Assembly (NCBI RefSeq): GCF_036884655.1
Contig: NC_088335.1
Span: 46,008,501-46,072,500, forward strand
Length of the DNA stretch: 64,000 nucleotides
Source: Musa acuminata AAA Group
Taxonomy: Eukaryota; Streptophyta; Magnoliopsida; Zingiberales; Musaceae
Reading direction: 5' to 3'
Positions 53,001 through 64,000 of this stretch are shown here, piece by piece. How positions within the stretch are numbered: position 1 is the stretch's first letter; the number at the start of each line of letters is the position of its first letter. Position numbers and translations under genes: made by a program. The notes beneath the pieces were generated by a model. The model did not search any database and was not told the origin of the DNA. It was given only the letters and a program-made list of their open reading frames with translations.

Positions 53001-56000
53001 TTAGGAATTACTTCAACAGCCGTAAGTATTTCACCCTCAACTTCTTTTCCTTTGAAAGAAAGCATCTCAATTTTTGGAATCTCTGGAGGAAAACATGAAT
53101 CATTGTGTTTACTATGAGATGAATTTTAAAGTAACATTAGCATTCAAAGAATTTGAAGATGTAGACATCTATAATTTTGCATGTATCCAATAATGTCTGC
53201 CAAAACATTGGCAACATCAGAACTTCTGATACACAAGGACAAAAGACTTTCTGGAACAAATAAGATACAACCAAAGTACTGGTACCACACATACACTTGG
53301 TATTTTTCAGCAAAATAACCAGCTGTCTAGTTTTATGTGTCGCAGTTAAATCTTAATGATAGGGATATACCAATATTCTAAACAAGTTATCTAAGAAAAT
53401 TATCCTAGTGCATGGGTCTCTGCCAGTTGGGTTACACATAGGATTGGATGTACAAAGCCTTACCCCAGCAATTACAGAGGTTATTTCATTAAGAAATTAG
53501 GCTCATGACCCACTATACAGTTAACTGATGCAAAATTAAATCTAGACACAGGTACAGAAAGACATAAAGGACAAACAAAAAAAACTTAACAGAAGTAGAG
53601 AAAAATGCTATACAATCTGTTGCACACTCCATTAGATTTCCAGAAGTGTCCACATGCTATACAATCTGGCAGATATGCCAACATGCATAGGAAACAACAG
53701 ATTTTTAGATATAAAAATCTAGTTAACTTTTGGACACCCAAAAGCTACCGTTACCATTGTCAGAAAAAGAAGATAATATGTATCCTACAAGGAAAGAAGT
53801 TGTTCCAAAGGCAGAAAACAAACATACCTGGAAGAATTATTTCAGATGGTTCTGATAACTTAAGTTCTCCTACAACTGCATCAGAACGAACAGGAGTGTA
53901 GCTGCCAGATAATATTTTAAGATTAATTCTTAAACAATCCAAGGATTAGACTCTGTATGCATGAGGAGTAACTCCGAAGAATTATATGCAGTTAGGTAAT
54001 TTGAAAATGAATAAAAATATATATTTAAATAGACAAAAAAATTGTTAACAATCTCTTCAAGGAACTGGAGACAATTACATCAAAAAAAAGTAACTGTTAA
54101 TAAGAAATGTATTTTGCTGAAAATTGGAATCTTGGAAGGGATCCACCATATTAAGTCGTGTGTATATCTATAGCTTTCTTACATGTATTATCTGAGGAGC
54201 AACCCCTAGCATCCGTGAAACTCAGAAAGATGGAGAAGTGCTGGACACAAAGCACCTTTTATCTGCCACAACCAGAAATCAGGGATATGGCAAATGTGTT
54301 CAATTTTTTTTCTTATTGTCATATTTGTTTATCATAATGTGTTTCTCAAATCTGTGCTATGAACCAGACGGTAAAACAACCTGCCACAGTTACTGCATCT
54401 GACACCTCATATGGAATAAACAACTCCTCCCACAACAGATTGTGCATAATCATATATGAAGCATTGTCTGATGATTGCAGCTTCTGTAGTATGCTGCATC
54501 ACAGTCAACTAGAAGTACTAACCAAATGCCTAATTCACCGATTCTGTGATAATCAAACCCTATCACTCAGATTTTGGTTCTTGTCCGGTCAGTTCCATTT
54601 TCTACAACCATTATCAGATAAAGGCTCAGTTCTCTATGGCCATTATTAAATCCAACTGAGGGAAACAAAACAAAGGAATGTGCTAAAGGAAATTCCATGT
54701 GCCATTTGGATTGTTACACTGGTCATACTACCATGTTAACTGACACATTCTTTACCAATGAGGTATGTACGATGGAGCACTGACCAAAACTGGTATTTTG
54801 AACATGTTATCATATGTACCAAGACACTGGGTTATGAGCACACCCTGAGTTGCAGCCAGTAGATTATTGTGTTTCATCAAGACTGCTGAAGAGTCACAAT
54901 TTCAGTAAATTAGCAGCTCAAAGAATAGACAGACTAGCAGACTGCACAGATACCACTAGGAGTGGAGCCAGGTTTCAAACGAAGGCGTGCGAAAATAGTT
55001 AGATTGAAAAGTGAACTACATTAATGTTAATTGAAAACAATTTCAATAGATAAAAATTTCAAACATATTCATTTTAACTGCAAACAATTTCAAAAGATAA
55101 CATAGATTGGCATAAATATTAAAACAAATTCATTTTAGAATTTATACAATAGTTAAATGTGATGCTTGTGTAATGGGTCATCTTTAGAAAAGTTGAGGTC
55201 AAGAAACTTCGCCAAAGATTTTATATAAGTATTGTTTAACACACATGACCAGAGCTCTTGGGGGCTGAAAGATGCACAGGAGGGTCACATATGGAAGAGA
55301 AATGTGGCAAATAATATTCTCAATGGTTCAGGGACCATGCAATAATGCAAACATTCCCTGGGGCCCACCTCATGGGGGGTAATCATGTTCATGTATACAT
55401 GAACAATATTGCTATCACCAGTTCTTCAGTTAAGGTTACTTGATAAGAAATCATAGTTACCCATAATCAATATCAAAAAATTTGCTGATAGTATAATTTA
55501 GTGATATTAACAAATAATTTTTAAACAATCAATTGAATAGCTTTCGAAGAGCAACAAAAATATACAAACAAATAAATACTAACCCAAATAATAGACGGCA
55601 ATTATAATCTGAATCTGTAACCTCATAGGTGGTGGAATTAGCCTCGGAGATAAGGACAATAGTTCCTTCTTTACTTTCTCTATACCAACTATAGAGGCTT
55701 GATCCCTCATATCCACCATAATATTTTCCCTCTCCAGCATATACACCTGAATTAAGAAGCTTTATGTGTACTTCCGAAACAGAAGGAAGAGCTGCATCAT
55801 TCAAAAATTTTGAACAATAAGAAAAAAGAATAATTAAACAAGACAAGTATTAATAAGACAGCACCATACAAATCAAGACAACCTGCCATGACCGGTTGGC
55901 TGCTAAAAGCAACTAATGGAGCACCTTGTTTCCCATCTGCACGTGTAGGCACCCAGTGAAGGGCCAGGTAAGAACCAACATCTTCAAGTGATGGTGTGTA

Positions 56001-59000
56001 TGTTCTGTTCACACATTTCAGTATCCAAAAAAGCTAAGCCTTATTATAAAGTACTTGAACAAGAATCTCAGTAGGATAAAGGATGCCTAAACCACAACTC
56101 ACAGGGTTTCTCCAACAACAAGAATATCATCAGTGACAGAAACTCTATTCAAAAGTTCCGACTCATCTATCTTCTCTTTGGTTCTGTACCAAATATATTT
56201 CCCAGTTCCTTCCTTTCCACCATAGTATGATTTAAGGGGAACAACTTCCTCATCCTCACAACAGCTTGGCTGGACAAGATCAATACCTTTTGGATCCGCT
56301 GTATAATGGGCAAAAAGATAAATTTATAGTGATATAATCATGAAATTGGAATTTTTGTATATACTACAGAAATCACAAAAAATAGAAGTTTCTGAACAAA
56401 AAACTGAGATACTCATACTACACATTAGTTCGAGTTATTCTATGAAATTATAATTATTAAGTAAACCTAATTCAACCAAATCTGTTCTAAATGAGTAATT
56501 AGGCATTTCATTTTGCTGCACAACAGCAGAAAGGATCCACTGTATGGATATATTGCCATCAAGATACCAGGATACTTATTGTTCATAATGTCCAAGTTGT
56601 ACCTGTGGATATATCAATAGTCCTTACATTACAAACATTCCATATAGAAGACTTGCTGGCCATTCACTACCATCCATGATAAAGATATTTTGAGTGCAAG
56701 TTACCACAGAGATCAAGAGTAATCTTCTTATTCTCATGCTAAGACCATTAGTCTGCTCGTACATAAATATTTATTATTTATTTCATGGTTTGTCTTACCA
56801 GTCCATACCGGTGTACCGACCAACTATTGGTATGGTACATACCAAGCCATACCAAGTGTACCAACACATGGTACGATGGGGTTTACCAATGTATCGCCCA
56901 TACCAATCTCCTGTTAGACCGGTACATACCAATCGTACCAAGCAGTATGCCTCGATATCGCAAACCTTGATTTATTTATTTATGACCATTTTTTGTTTTA
57001 TTTTATCCTCTTTATATCTAGAAAAACACATATTTCAGCATCATAGTAACTGAGATATTGAGCACCTTCATTCTTTGAGGGAAGAACACATTTTAAGTAA
57101 CACTAGAGGAAAAATAGAGAAGAGAGAAAGAGAGGATAAAATATTAGGAAAATATAAATACACACAAATTATATTTCTTCTTTCAAGCGCATAAAAGTGG
57201 AAATGATGAGAAACATACTTGTATGAATTGGCATATTTGCCCCTTATAGTACTGACAAAAATAATGCAATAATCACCATAGAAAAAGATCAAGATTTATG
57301 TGTCACATGTGTCCAAGATAGCCAACAGTTGATGCATTACAATAAAATAAATACCACATATCCCACACTGTGCAGAGCCTTTGGGACTGCAAGTAGGTCG
57401 AGCCATCAAGTACATGGAAAGTCTATTTCAAGGTGGAGCAAAATTATCATTATCTAAACACACAACCAACAGATGGAAAATATGGTGGTTGATTGTTGTT
57501 TAGATCTGGATACCCAAATATACTTCGAAATAGGCAACTATGTTGGTTCTTTTTGAAGTATAAACGACATTCTCTCTCATCCTTTACTACTGTAAACCAA
57601 ATGCCTATAATTTTATCAAAGAACTCATCGATAGATCTGAGTTAGAGAATTAATTATGTATTATATTACTAGGAACACAAATGACATGATTACTCGAAGA
57701 TTTGGTATCACAGGGCAATAATTTTGTGGGGGTTGTACAGACAACAAACAACAACTGCTTTTTATGGTCTTTCACATTAAGAAACAAAAGCACAGCTATG
57801 TTTGTTGCATACACTTATAGTTTATTTCCAAATTAGAAAAGAATATTAGGTACCACGCTACATAATTGAAGCTATTTGTCGCAATATCTGATTAGTGTTA
57901 ATATGATAACATCCGATTCAGATCCATAACCACTCTATCAAACTATTTTTTTCAACTGATATTTGGTTCCTGTCTGCATGAATCAAATATCATGGTATCT
58001 GAAACAGACAGTATTGACCCAACAATGTTCTGGCAATACGCTTACTAGGGCTAGAAAGATATGGATATTAAGGGGATTCAGGCTTGACCCAAACCCCACC
58101 CAAGAAGCCAGTGGATCAAGATTTCTCCCAATCTGCAACTGGTGAGTTGGGTTGGGTTGGTGGGTCAAGGCATGTATTCCCTATTTTTTTATGTGTGTTT
58201 GCAAAACATCCATGTATGAAGAAAGATATGGTTGATCCAAACCTGAACTAAACCCAGCAGATTATACTGAGTTTCACTGAAACAGTTTAGGTCACGATTC
58301 CTACCCCTCTATCATATCAAGGTAAACCAATTTATGATTCTTCTAGTGATATACCCAATCTACTTGTACAATTCTGATGTTTAGGGTGTATAATATCCAT
58401 ATCAGCATTTGCATCCTTTGAATTCCATCTCCAAATCATTATCTCAGATGCCTATACTGACCACAAGAACATGCAAATGGATAGTTCAGTATATGATAAG
58501 ATGTGCAACACAGACCTATGCTGTGTGCTAAATTGATGCTAGGATGGTATCAGCTTATCAACTACCAAGTACAGAATGTCTAACACCTTGATTGTCAAAG
58601 CAGATGTCATACAAACATCTGGTTCTTTGTATGACATTATCTGCACGATGAACCTGTCTTGCATGCCAAAATGGTGCAGATCCATAAGTTCAGGATGTTC
58701 AACACCTTAGTTGATGAAGATATCCATTCTTGAAATAATGTGATCCAAGTAAAAGATACTTACCAGGAACTATGATATCTGAAATAATGATCTTCGGAGT
58801 TCCTGTTGTTCCATCCTTCCGAACTGGTGTATAAACCAGCTCAATGTATTCACCAACATCGTCAATAGTCAGATCTAGATACTCTGAAAAATAAGTTTTA
58901 CAGATGAGCCTAATTAGTGGTGCTATGACATTTCGGTAATGAAATTTGTTTGAAAATCTAATGGACTCACCAGCACCAGTAACTTTTGTTTTTGCTGCAG

Positions 59001-60322
59001 TACTCTTCACCCTGAACCATTCATGGATGCAGTTTCCTTGTTCACTGTTAAGCAAAACAACAACTGGTTATCAGGTTTAAACACTTGCTCATCAAAAACT
59101 AACCAGAAACAAAGCAGTCTAACCCTCCACTATATTCAGCAATAAAGCTCAAGCGCCCTCCTTCGGTCATTGTTCCATGAAACTTGAGATTACGACAAGT
59201 TGGTGGTCCTACAAAAAAATTCAATGATAGAAGCCTTTGTTGAGATATCTATAAAAATATCAAACAACTGTATGTGGAACAGTAGTAAAGTCAATAAGAC
59301 GGAAGGTCCACATGAAAAGATAAGACAGAGAAAAAGAACCATGTTTGAAAGTAAAATTAGGGAATGTTGAGAAATGTAGATCTTGAGAAACATGTGTTTT
59401 CTAAGGGCGAGAACAGACATACCAGGTACTATGGGACCAATGTATTCAGAAACGACAATAGGACCACGAGCCAAATCACTTCTAACAGGTTCACACGAAA
59501 CAGATATGAGAAAGCCAATATCATTGATTGTTATGGTATATGATGAAGTTGTAACACCTCCAATTTCACTTTGGATGCCCTCAGGACTAGTCTGCAAATG
59601 TATCATAAATTTATTTAACATGAAAGCTGAATATTTAAACTAGCTGGACAACCAGAAGTCAGAATTGGTTATTAGATTTCTAAAAAGATATAGTAAAAAC
59701 AGATAAAGCTGATGAACCCTACTGACCAGGAACCAACGGAAGACAGAATCACCTTCTTCACCACCCCAATATTTCTTGTCAGCAATCAATGTGTTTCCTT
59801 CAACAGCCTCACCAATTATCTTAAGGGAAAGCACTCTTGGACTTCCTGTTAGTTGAACAGTTTTTAGAATAATATGCTCGTTAGCATAGGTGGCATTCTT
59901 TTTTTATAAATTCAGTCAGTATAAGGAATACATCTGACAGTGGTAATTGTAGCAAGCAAGGAAAAAAAACACACCACTCAGTGAAATAAATGATTTTAGA
60001 GTCAGCAAGTCCTAAAAGATTTCTCATGGTACAAATGAGCCACAAAAAAAAACTAAATATCAACACTTACCCATCCATAGTTTTGCAAACACATGCCCGG
60101 TTTGCAGATATGCTATTAATTGCGATTAACTTAGTTCACTTCAGATAAAATATTTACTTCTTTGGCTTAGACAAGGTGGCATATTTTTATGCTTTAAGAG
60201 CTTTTTCTCTTCAGTTTGTCAAATTCCATCAGAGTCATGCAGTCTTAAGTCTAACATATATATATATATATATATGTATGTGTATATATATATATATATA
60301 TATGTATGTGTATATATATATG

Positions 60323-60413
<91 letters not shown>

Positions 60414-63400
60414 TAATCTGTCATGTTAATACTCATCACAAATTTTAAAGGATATATATGCACCTGGATGAACTCGTTCTTGTCCGATAAAAGTTCTTGG
60501 TTCACCAATAATACCATCATCTCTTACAGGAGTGCATTTAAAAGAGACAAATTTGCCAATTGCATCTTTTGTTATCCGGTACTGAAGAAGTCCTGATGCC
60601 TCCAGTATTAAGGCACCTACATCGGTTTCATTCTGCAAATATCCAAGGAAAAATTAAGGAGTATGGAACAAAGGAAGACCAAAAAGAATTTCCTTCTGGA
60701 AGATGTGAGATGCAGACAACCAACAAAATTTGTATATTATAACTGATCAGGGAAAATCATCAACATATCTATTTCCCAGCTCTTAAAACATGGACTATTA
60801 ATAAGAAACAGGAGAGGGCATACTTCATGGAGATACCAACTGTAGACACTCTTTCCTTCGTGGCCCCCAATGTAACCATATGATGCTGTCAACATCTCAC
60901 CCTCGGAAAAGTCACCAGTGACAGATAGAAAATTAAGGCTTGGTGGAAGGGCTGCCAAAAATCATATGAAGTTATTTATGTCCTAGAAACAAAAAGAATC
61001 ACACAGGAGTAGAGGATACATGATAGAGTATGATTCAGACACTACCAATAGAAAAACTAACAACTCTGAACTTGAGTATGAAACATTCAGTTTATATTAC
61101 AGTAGACATGACAAGACTTAATGCTCTAAGAAATGTTAACTGAAAGGTCAAGCATTTTAGGTTTTTCTATGAACTTGCCAGGTGATCAGTGGAGAATAAG
61201 AAAAAATAATGAGTTCAAATTTAATCAATGGAACTCAAACACTGCAAAGTATAAGCAACATAAGTACACTCTGGCACACAAGGTTTTCACCAATGCAAGG
61301 TCTGCGGACAGTTAATTTTGCAGTCTTATCCCTACAAGCAGAACTGTTGTTTAAATAATAAAGTTAGTATATAGTTTTGCACATCTCAAATATTTAAATT
61401 TTGTGGGTAATACCACTAATCCAGTTGTTTAGTGACTACAATCTTTATTCTTATGATATGGTAATCTTCAAACAGGGTTCAAAATCCAAATTCCACCATA
61501 CTGTGCATCTTTCTTCTCAGCAACTTCTTTGTGTCCTCACAGTCCCTGTCACTATTCTTGTTCCTCTCTCAGCATGATCTTTCCCTGCCCTGTTGACATC
61601 TTACAGCATTTTGCAACAACCTTCCACTCATCAATTATCTTTTAAATAAATCAGGTTTTCAACTCATGGCAGACGCATGACATATTCAGGTAATGTCTTA
61701 ATGCTCAACAGACATTTACTTTATTCTTCATTTAGAGATCCTTTGCCTCTAAATTCTTTATTAAAAGTTTTCAATCTTTTCTCTGTCACATCAAATCCCA
61801 GAATTGCCAACCTGGGAACTATAATTCCCACATGAACCACAGGATCTAGTGCATAGTCCTAGACGCCTAATAGGATAAGAGTGAGGAAAGTGATTGTTCC
61901 AAGACCCCTAAACTTGTTTTGGACCTTTGATAATGAATTGTATTATAAAAGCATATGGACGGTAGAGTACGCTGAAAGATAGAATCTGAAATAAATATCT
62001 GAACGACTGGCAAGTATGAAAGGTTCAAACAGAACTTCATGTAACAGGTATTAGGAAAAACCATGGTTCCAGTGGCATGAAAAATATCTCTTAATGAAGT
62101 TGAGAAAACATGTCACCATAGGCATACAGTGCCATGCTTGTGAAATTGCAGTTGTTAATCATTCATTTCTACAAATCAAAAACTAGATTAAATATAAAAA
62201 ACAAGCAAATTTAGACCTTGGCAGCAATCCCTACAAAAAGAACCTCTTTCTCTATCAAAGAAGTGTTCAAGAAATTCATGGCATCATAAAAATGAATGCA
62301 ACTTACTCTCAACGACATTCTCTGATATAGCATATGCAGGTTCACCAGTTTCGCCATCAGGAGCCATAGGAGTAAATTTTGCAACAACATAGTACCCAAC
62401 AGCACCAAGGGGAATACGAAATGCCTATGAAAGGATCAAGTTATGTTTAATGTGAACAACTTCAACTGCGTTTAGAAGTTAGTTATGAGTAGCATTTGAT
62501 GAAAAGAAACTTAAGATATCTCACCTTTGCAATTTTGGAGGTACTAACTGCTTCAAGAAAATTTTCAGCTTCCAACTTTGGGGAAGTTGTTTTGAACCAT
62601 TGGACTCTACTAGATCCCTCAGTTCCCCCAGTGACAAGAGCACTAACAGTAACTTTGTTTCCCTCTCTAAGATCTCCAATGATCTTTAAATTGGTTACCT
62701 TTGGAGGAGCTTCACAACACCGTGATAAAATTGGGGGGAAAGAAACTTTAGATGAAAAGAACAAATTTATTGATGCATAAAGCAAATGTGATGTTTGGCT
62801 TATACCTTTCTTTACAATTTCTGTAGTGGCAGATGCTGATTTTCCCTCCTGACCTGGAAAGCCACAGAAAATGACTTCATGACAACAAAATTTTCCTCGA
62901 TTTGAATAATCTATAACTTTCAAGAGAAATAGCACATGAACATACCTTCAAAATTGATGGGTATATAAATAAACACCAAGCGTCTTCCAATATCTTCTTT
63001 GGTCAATGTATATTCACTTGTACCAGATGATGCTAGTTCACAAATGCTGCCAAATTAAATCCAAAATAGAAAACAAACTTATATGGTAAAGAGAAAATGC
63101 GAAAGAATATCAAGTTTTTCAGCATTCTGGTGAAAGTAAGGTAGGATTGCAAAATTATTCCACTTTTACCATTAATAAAACTTGTACAATCAAGAACACA
63201 CTTCAACTTATAAGCTTCATTACTCTATAATGTCAATTGAAAAGGTACAGATATGCCACAGGCCAGAGATTTATTATATTGCAACAATTAAGGATACATG
63301 AGCATACTGAATAGGACACTGGTATATTAATACTATAAAACAGCTGATAACCATAACTCAATGACTCATAGCTAAGGCATTTCAGTAGTGATAAGCTTTG

Positions 63401-63828
63401 AAAGTGACAATGTGTTAACCATATAAAAGGGGTTCTTTTTGCTAACCACAAGGTCAGCATATGACCAAAACCCTAATCTTTTTGTCCGGGGGATTTGATG
63501 AATTTCAACTACAGGTTCAAGTAGAAAGAATCAAAGAGAAGTGATTCAGCTCACGTATTCTAGATTATTTTTGTCCAATTTTTTAATGAAGGTAAATTAG
63601 TAACATGCAAACTGCCCAACTAAGTAATTTTAATTTTGTTCTTAAAAGAAAAAATTATTAAGTTTAGGGTTCAGCAATAAGTTCAGATATACCTTGAATC
63701 TTTACTCTCTCTTAACCACTTGAACCTGCTTGGTCCTTCTTTTCCCCCAAAATATTCTCCAACTCCTTTTATCACGTTTCCTTCAACAGCATCTCCTATA
63801 ATCTGCACATTATTGACTGAAGGTGCAG
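47073..63828 (-). CDS. AIR9: AIR9 microtubule-associated protein, C-terminal 24 exons (partial)
   Basis: Minus-strand exons: 63828-63693, 63046-62946, 62853-62806, 62709-62525, 62424-62307, 60951-60824, 60632-60464, 59845-59727, 59591-59423, 59208-59124, 59044-58971, 58883-58764, 56298-56103, 56004-55883, 55791-55584, 53901-53828, 53082-52944, 52871-52690, 52322-52167, 50433-50302, 48438-48380, 47815-47783, 47690-47559, 47249-47073. All have GT-AG ends and agreeing phases, giving 1,019 residues plus a split codon. Nine A9 repeat units are visible (for example [38 protein letters not shown]-type ends), then the conserved tail [39 protein letters not shown] and LLKIET. AIR9 decorates cortical microtubules and the division-plane site. 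The basic microtubule-binding and leucine-rich N-terminal part lies off the right edge. No break seen. Confidence 0.95.
48342..48360. other. G-tract in an AIR9 intron
   Basis: GGGGGGGGAGGAGGGGGG on the plus strand, hence C-rich in the AIR9 pre-mRNA, about 20-37 bases after the donor at 48379. Confidence 0.7.
49470..49990. repeat. Two related repeat copies inside an AIR9 intron
   Basis: TGTGACACCCCCATTTAGTCC at 49471 and TGTGACACCTCAATTTAATCC at 49798 begin two diverged copies about 327 bases apart, each followed by TTTAGAAGT/TTTGGAAGT, AGAGAAAG/AGGAGAAG and later CATGTGGTTCTAAGCTTATTAAG / CACGTGATTCTAGTCTCATCAAG. This looks like decayed LTR or other repeat DNA within the intron 48439-50301. 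Confidence 0.6.
56795..56972 (-). repeat. TACCG-rich dispersed repeat, copy C
   Basis: Within the 2.46-kb AIR9 intron 56299-58763: CCATACCGGTGTACCGACC, GGTATGGTACATACC, GTACCAACACATGGTACG, AGACCGGTACATACC and ATATCGCAAACCTTG. Related to 29752-30228, 46138-46300 and 63918-64000. Confidence 0.65.
60255..60412. repeat. (TA)n(TG)n compound microsatellite
   Basis: TA runs with ATGTATGTG interruptions pass into about 50 bases of TG repeat. It lies in the AIR9 intron between exons 60632-60464 and 59845-59727, about 50 bases downstream of the donor at 60463. Confidence 0.95.
60952..62306 (-). other. AIR9 intron, 1.36 kb
   Basis: Intron between exons 62424-62307 and 60951-60824. AT-rich; no repeat, gene or extra A9 exon recognised in it. 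Other long introns (53902-55583, 50434-52166) are likewise without recognised content. Confidence 0.6.
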
Positions 63829-63917
63829 CTGAAACAAAGAAAATAGGCCACAAACAGTAAGTAACAACAACAGTAAGCACTGCAGGAAAATAAGTTAATA
63901 AGCAAATGTGTTTACTC

Positions 63918-64000
63918 CAGGGTTTGCCGTGCTGCGGAATACTGCCCGGTACAGGCAGCAGTACATACTGGTCCGACAGGGGACCAGTACATGGACCACC
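63918..64000 (+). repeat. TACCG-rich dispersed repeat, copy D (partial)
   Basis: CAGGGTTTGCCGTGCTGCGG, GCCCGGTACAGGCAG, ACTGGTCCGACAGGGGACC: starts like the inverse of copy C (AAGGTTTGCGATATCGAGG) and runs off the window. It lies in the AIR9 intron upstream of exon 63828. Confidence 0.5.

Overview
This is plant nuclear DNA. Genes are intron-bearing with GT-AG junctions, the tau-class glutathione S-transferase (GST) exons are GC-rich as in monocots, intergenic DNA is AT-rich, and Copia and Gypsy LTR retrotransposons are abundant. I infer a monocot, plausibly of the banana family (Zingiberales), from GC-rich coding exons and the look of the repeats; that placement is an inference.

Left part (1-24.6 kb): a tandem array of tau GST genes broken up by mobile DNA. 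It holds the last exon end of one GST (1-62), a decayed GST pseudogene (9225-10256), three plus-strand genes (12496-13244, 19149-20046, 21074-21802) and two minus-strand genes (23036-22054, 24560-23780). All five complete copies have two exons and one phase-0 intron and encode 214-227 residues. Between them lie a minus-strand Copia element (1601-6917) whose 3' end and host flank are tandemly duplicated, a Gypsy gag-protease remnant (7110-8425), a Copia deletion derivative with a perfect 5-bp target duplication (13574-17087), an AT-rich tandem repeat (10335-11150) and a minisatellite with higher-order structure (17440-17889). Promoters, exon 1, intron and exon 2 of the three plus-strand GSTs show different closest relatives, which suggests gene conversion.

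Middle (25.5-44.5 kb): a two-exon coiled-coil protein of unknown role, an intronless DYW-class PPR RNA-editing-type protein, a recent non-autonomous LTR element without recognisable gag-pol (30229-34793) nested in an older dispersed repeat, and a four-exon NPH3/RPT2-type BTB protein.

Right part (47-64 kb): the 24 C-terminal coding exons of AIR9, a microtubule-associated protein, on the minus strand and convergent with the NPH3-type gene. Nine A9 repeat units are visible, and each begins at a phase-1 intron. The 5' half of AIR9 lies beyond the right edge. The GSTs detoxify electrophiles by glutathione conjugation; the other genes (organelle RNA editing, blue-light/auxin-type signalling, cortical microtubules) are housekeeping neighbours with no evident pathway link. 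I found no clearly new biological system; the most instructive signals are the recombination footprints in the GST array and the modular exon structure of AIR9.
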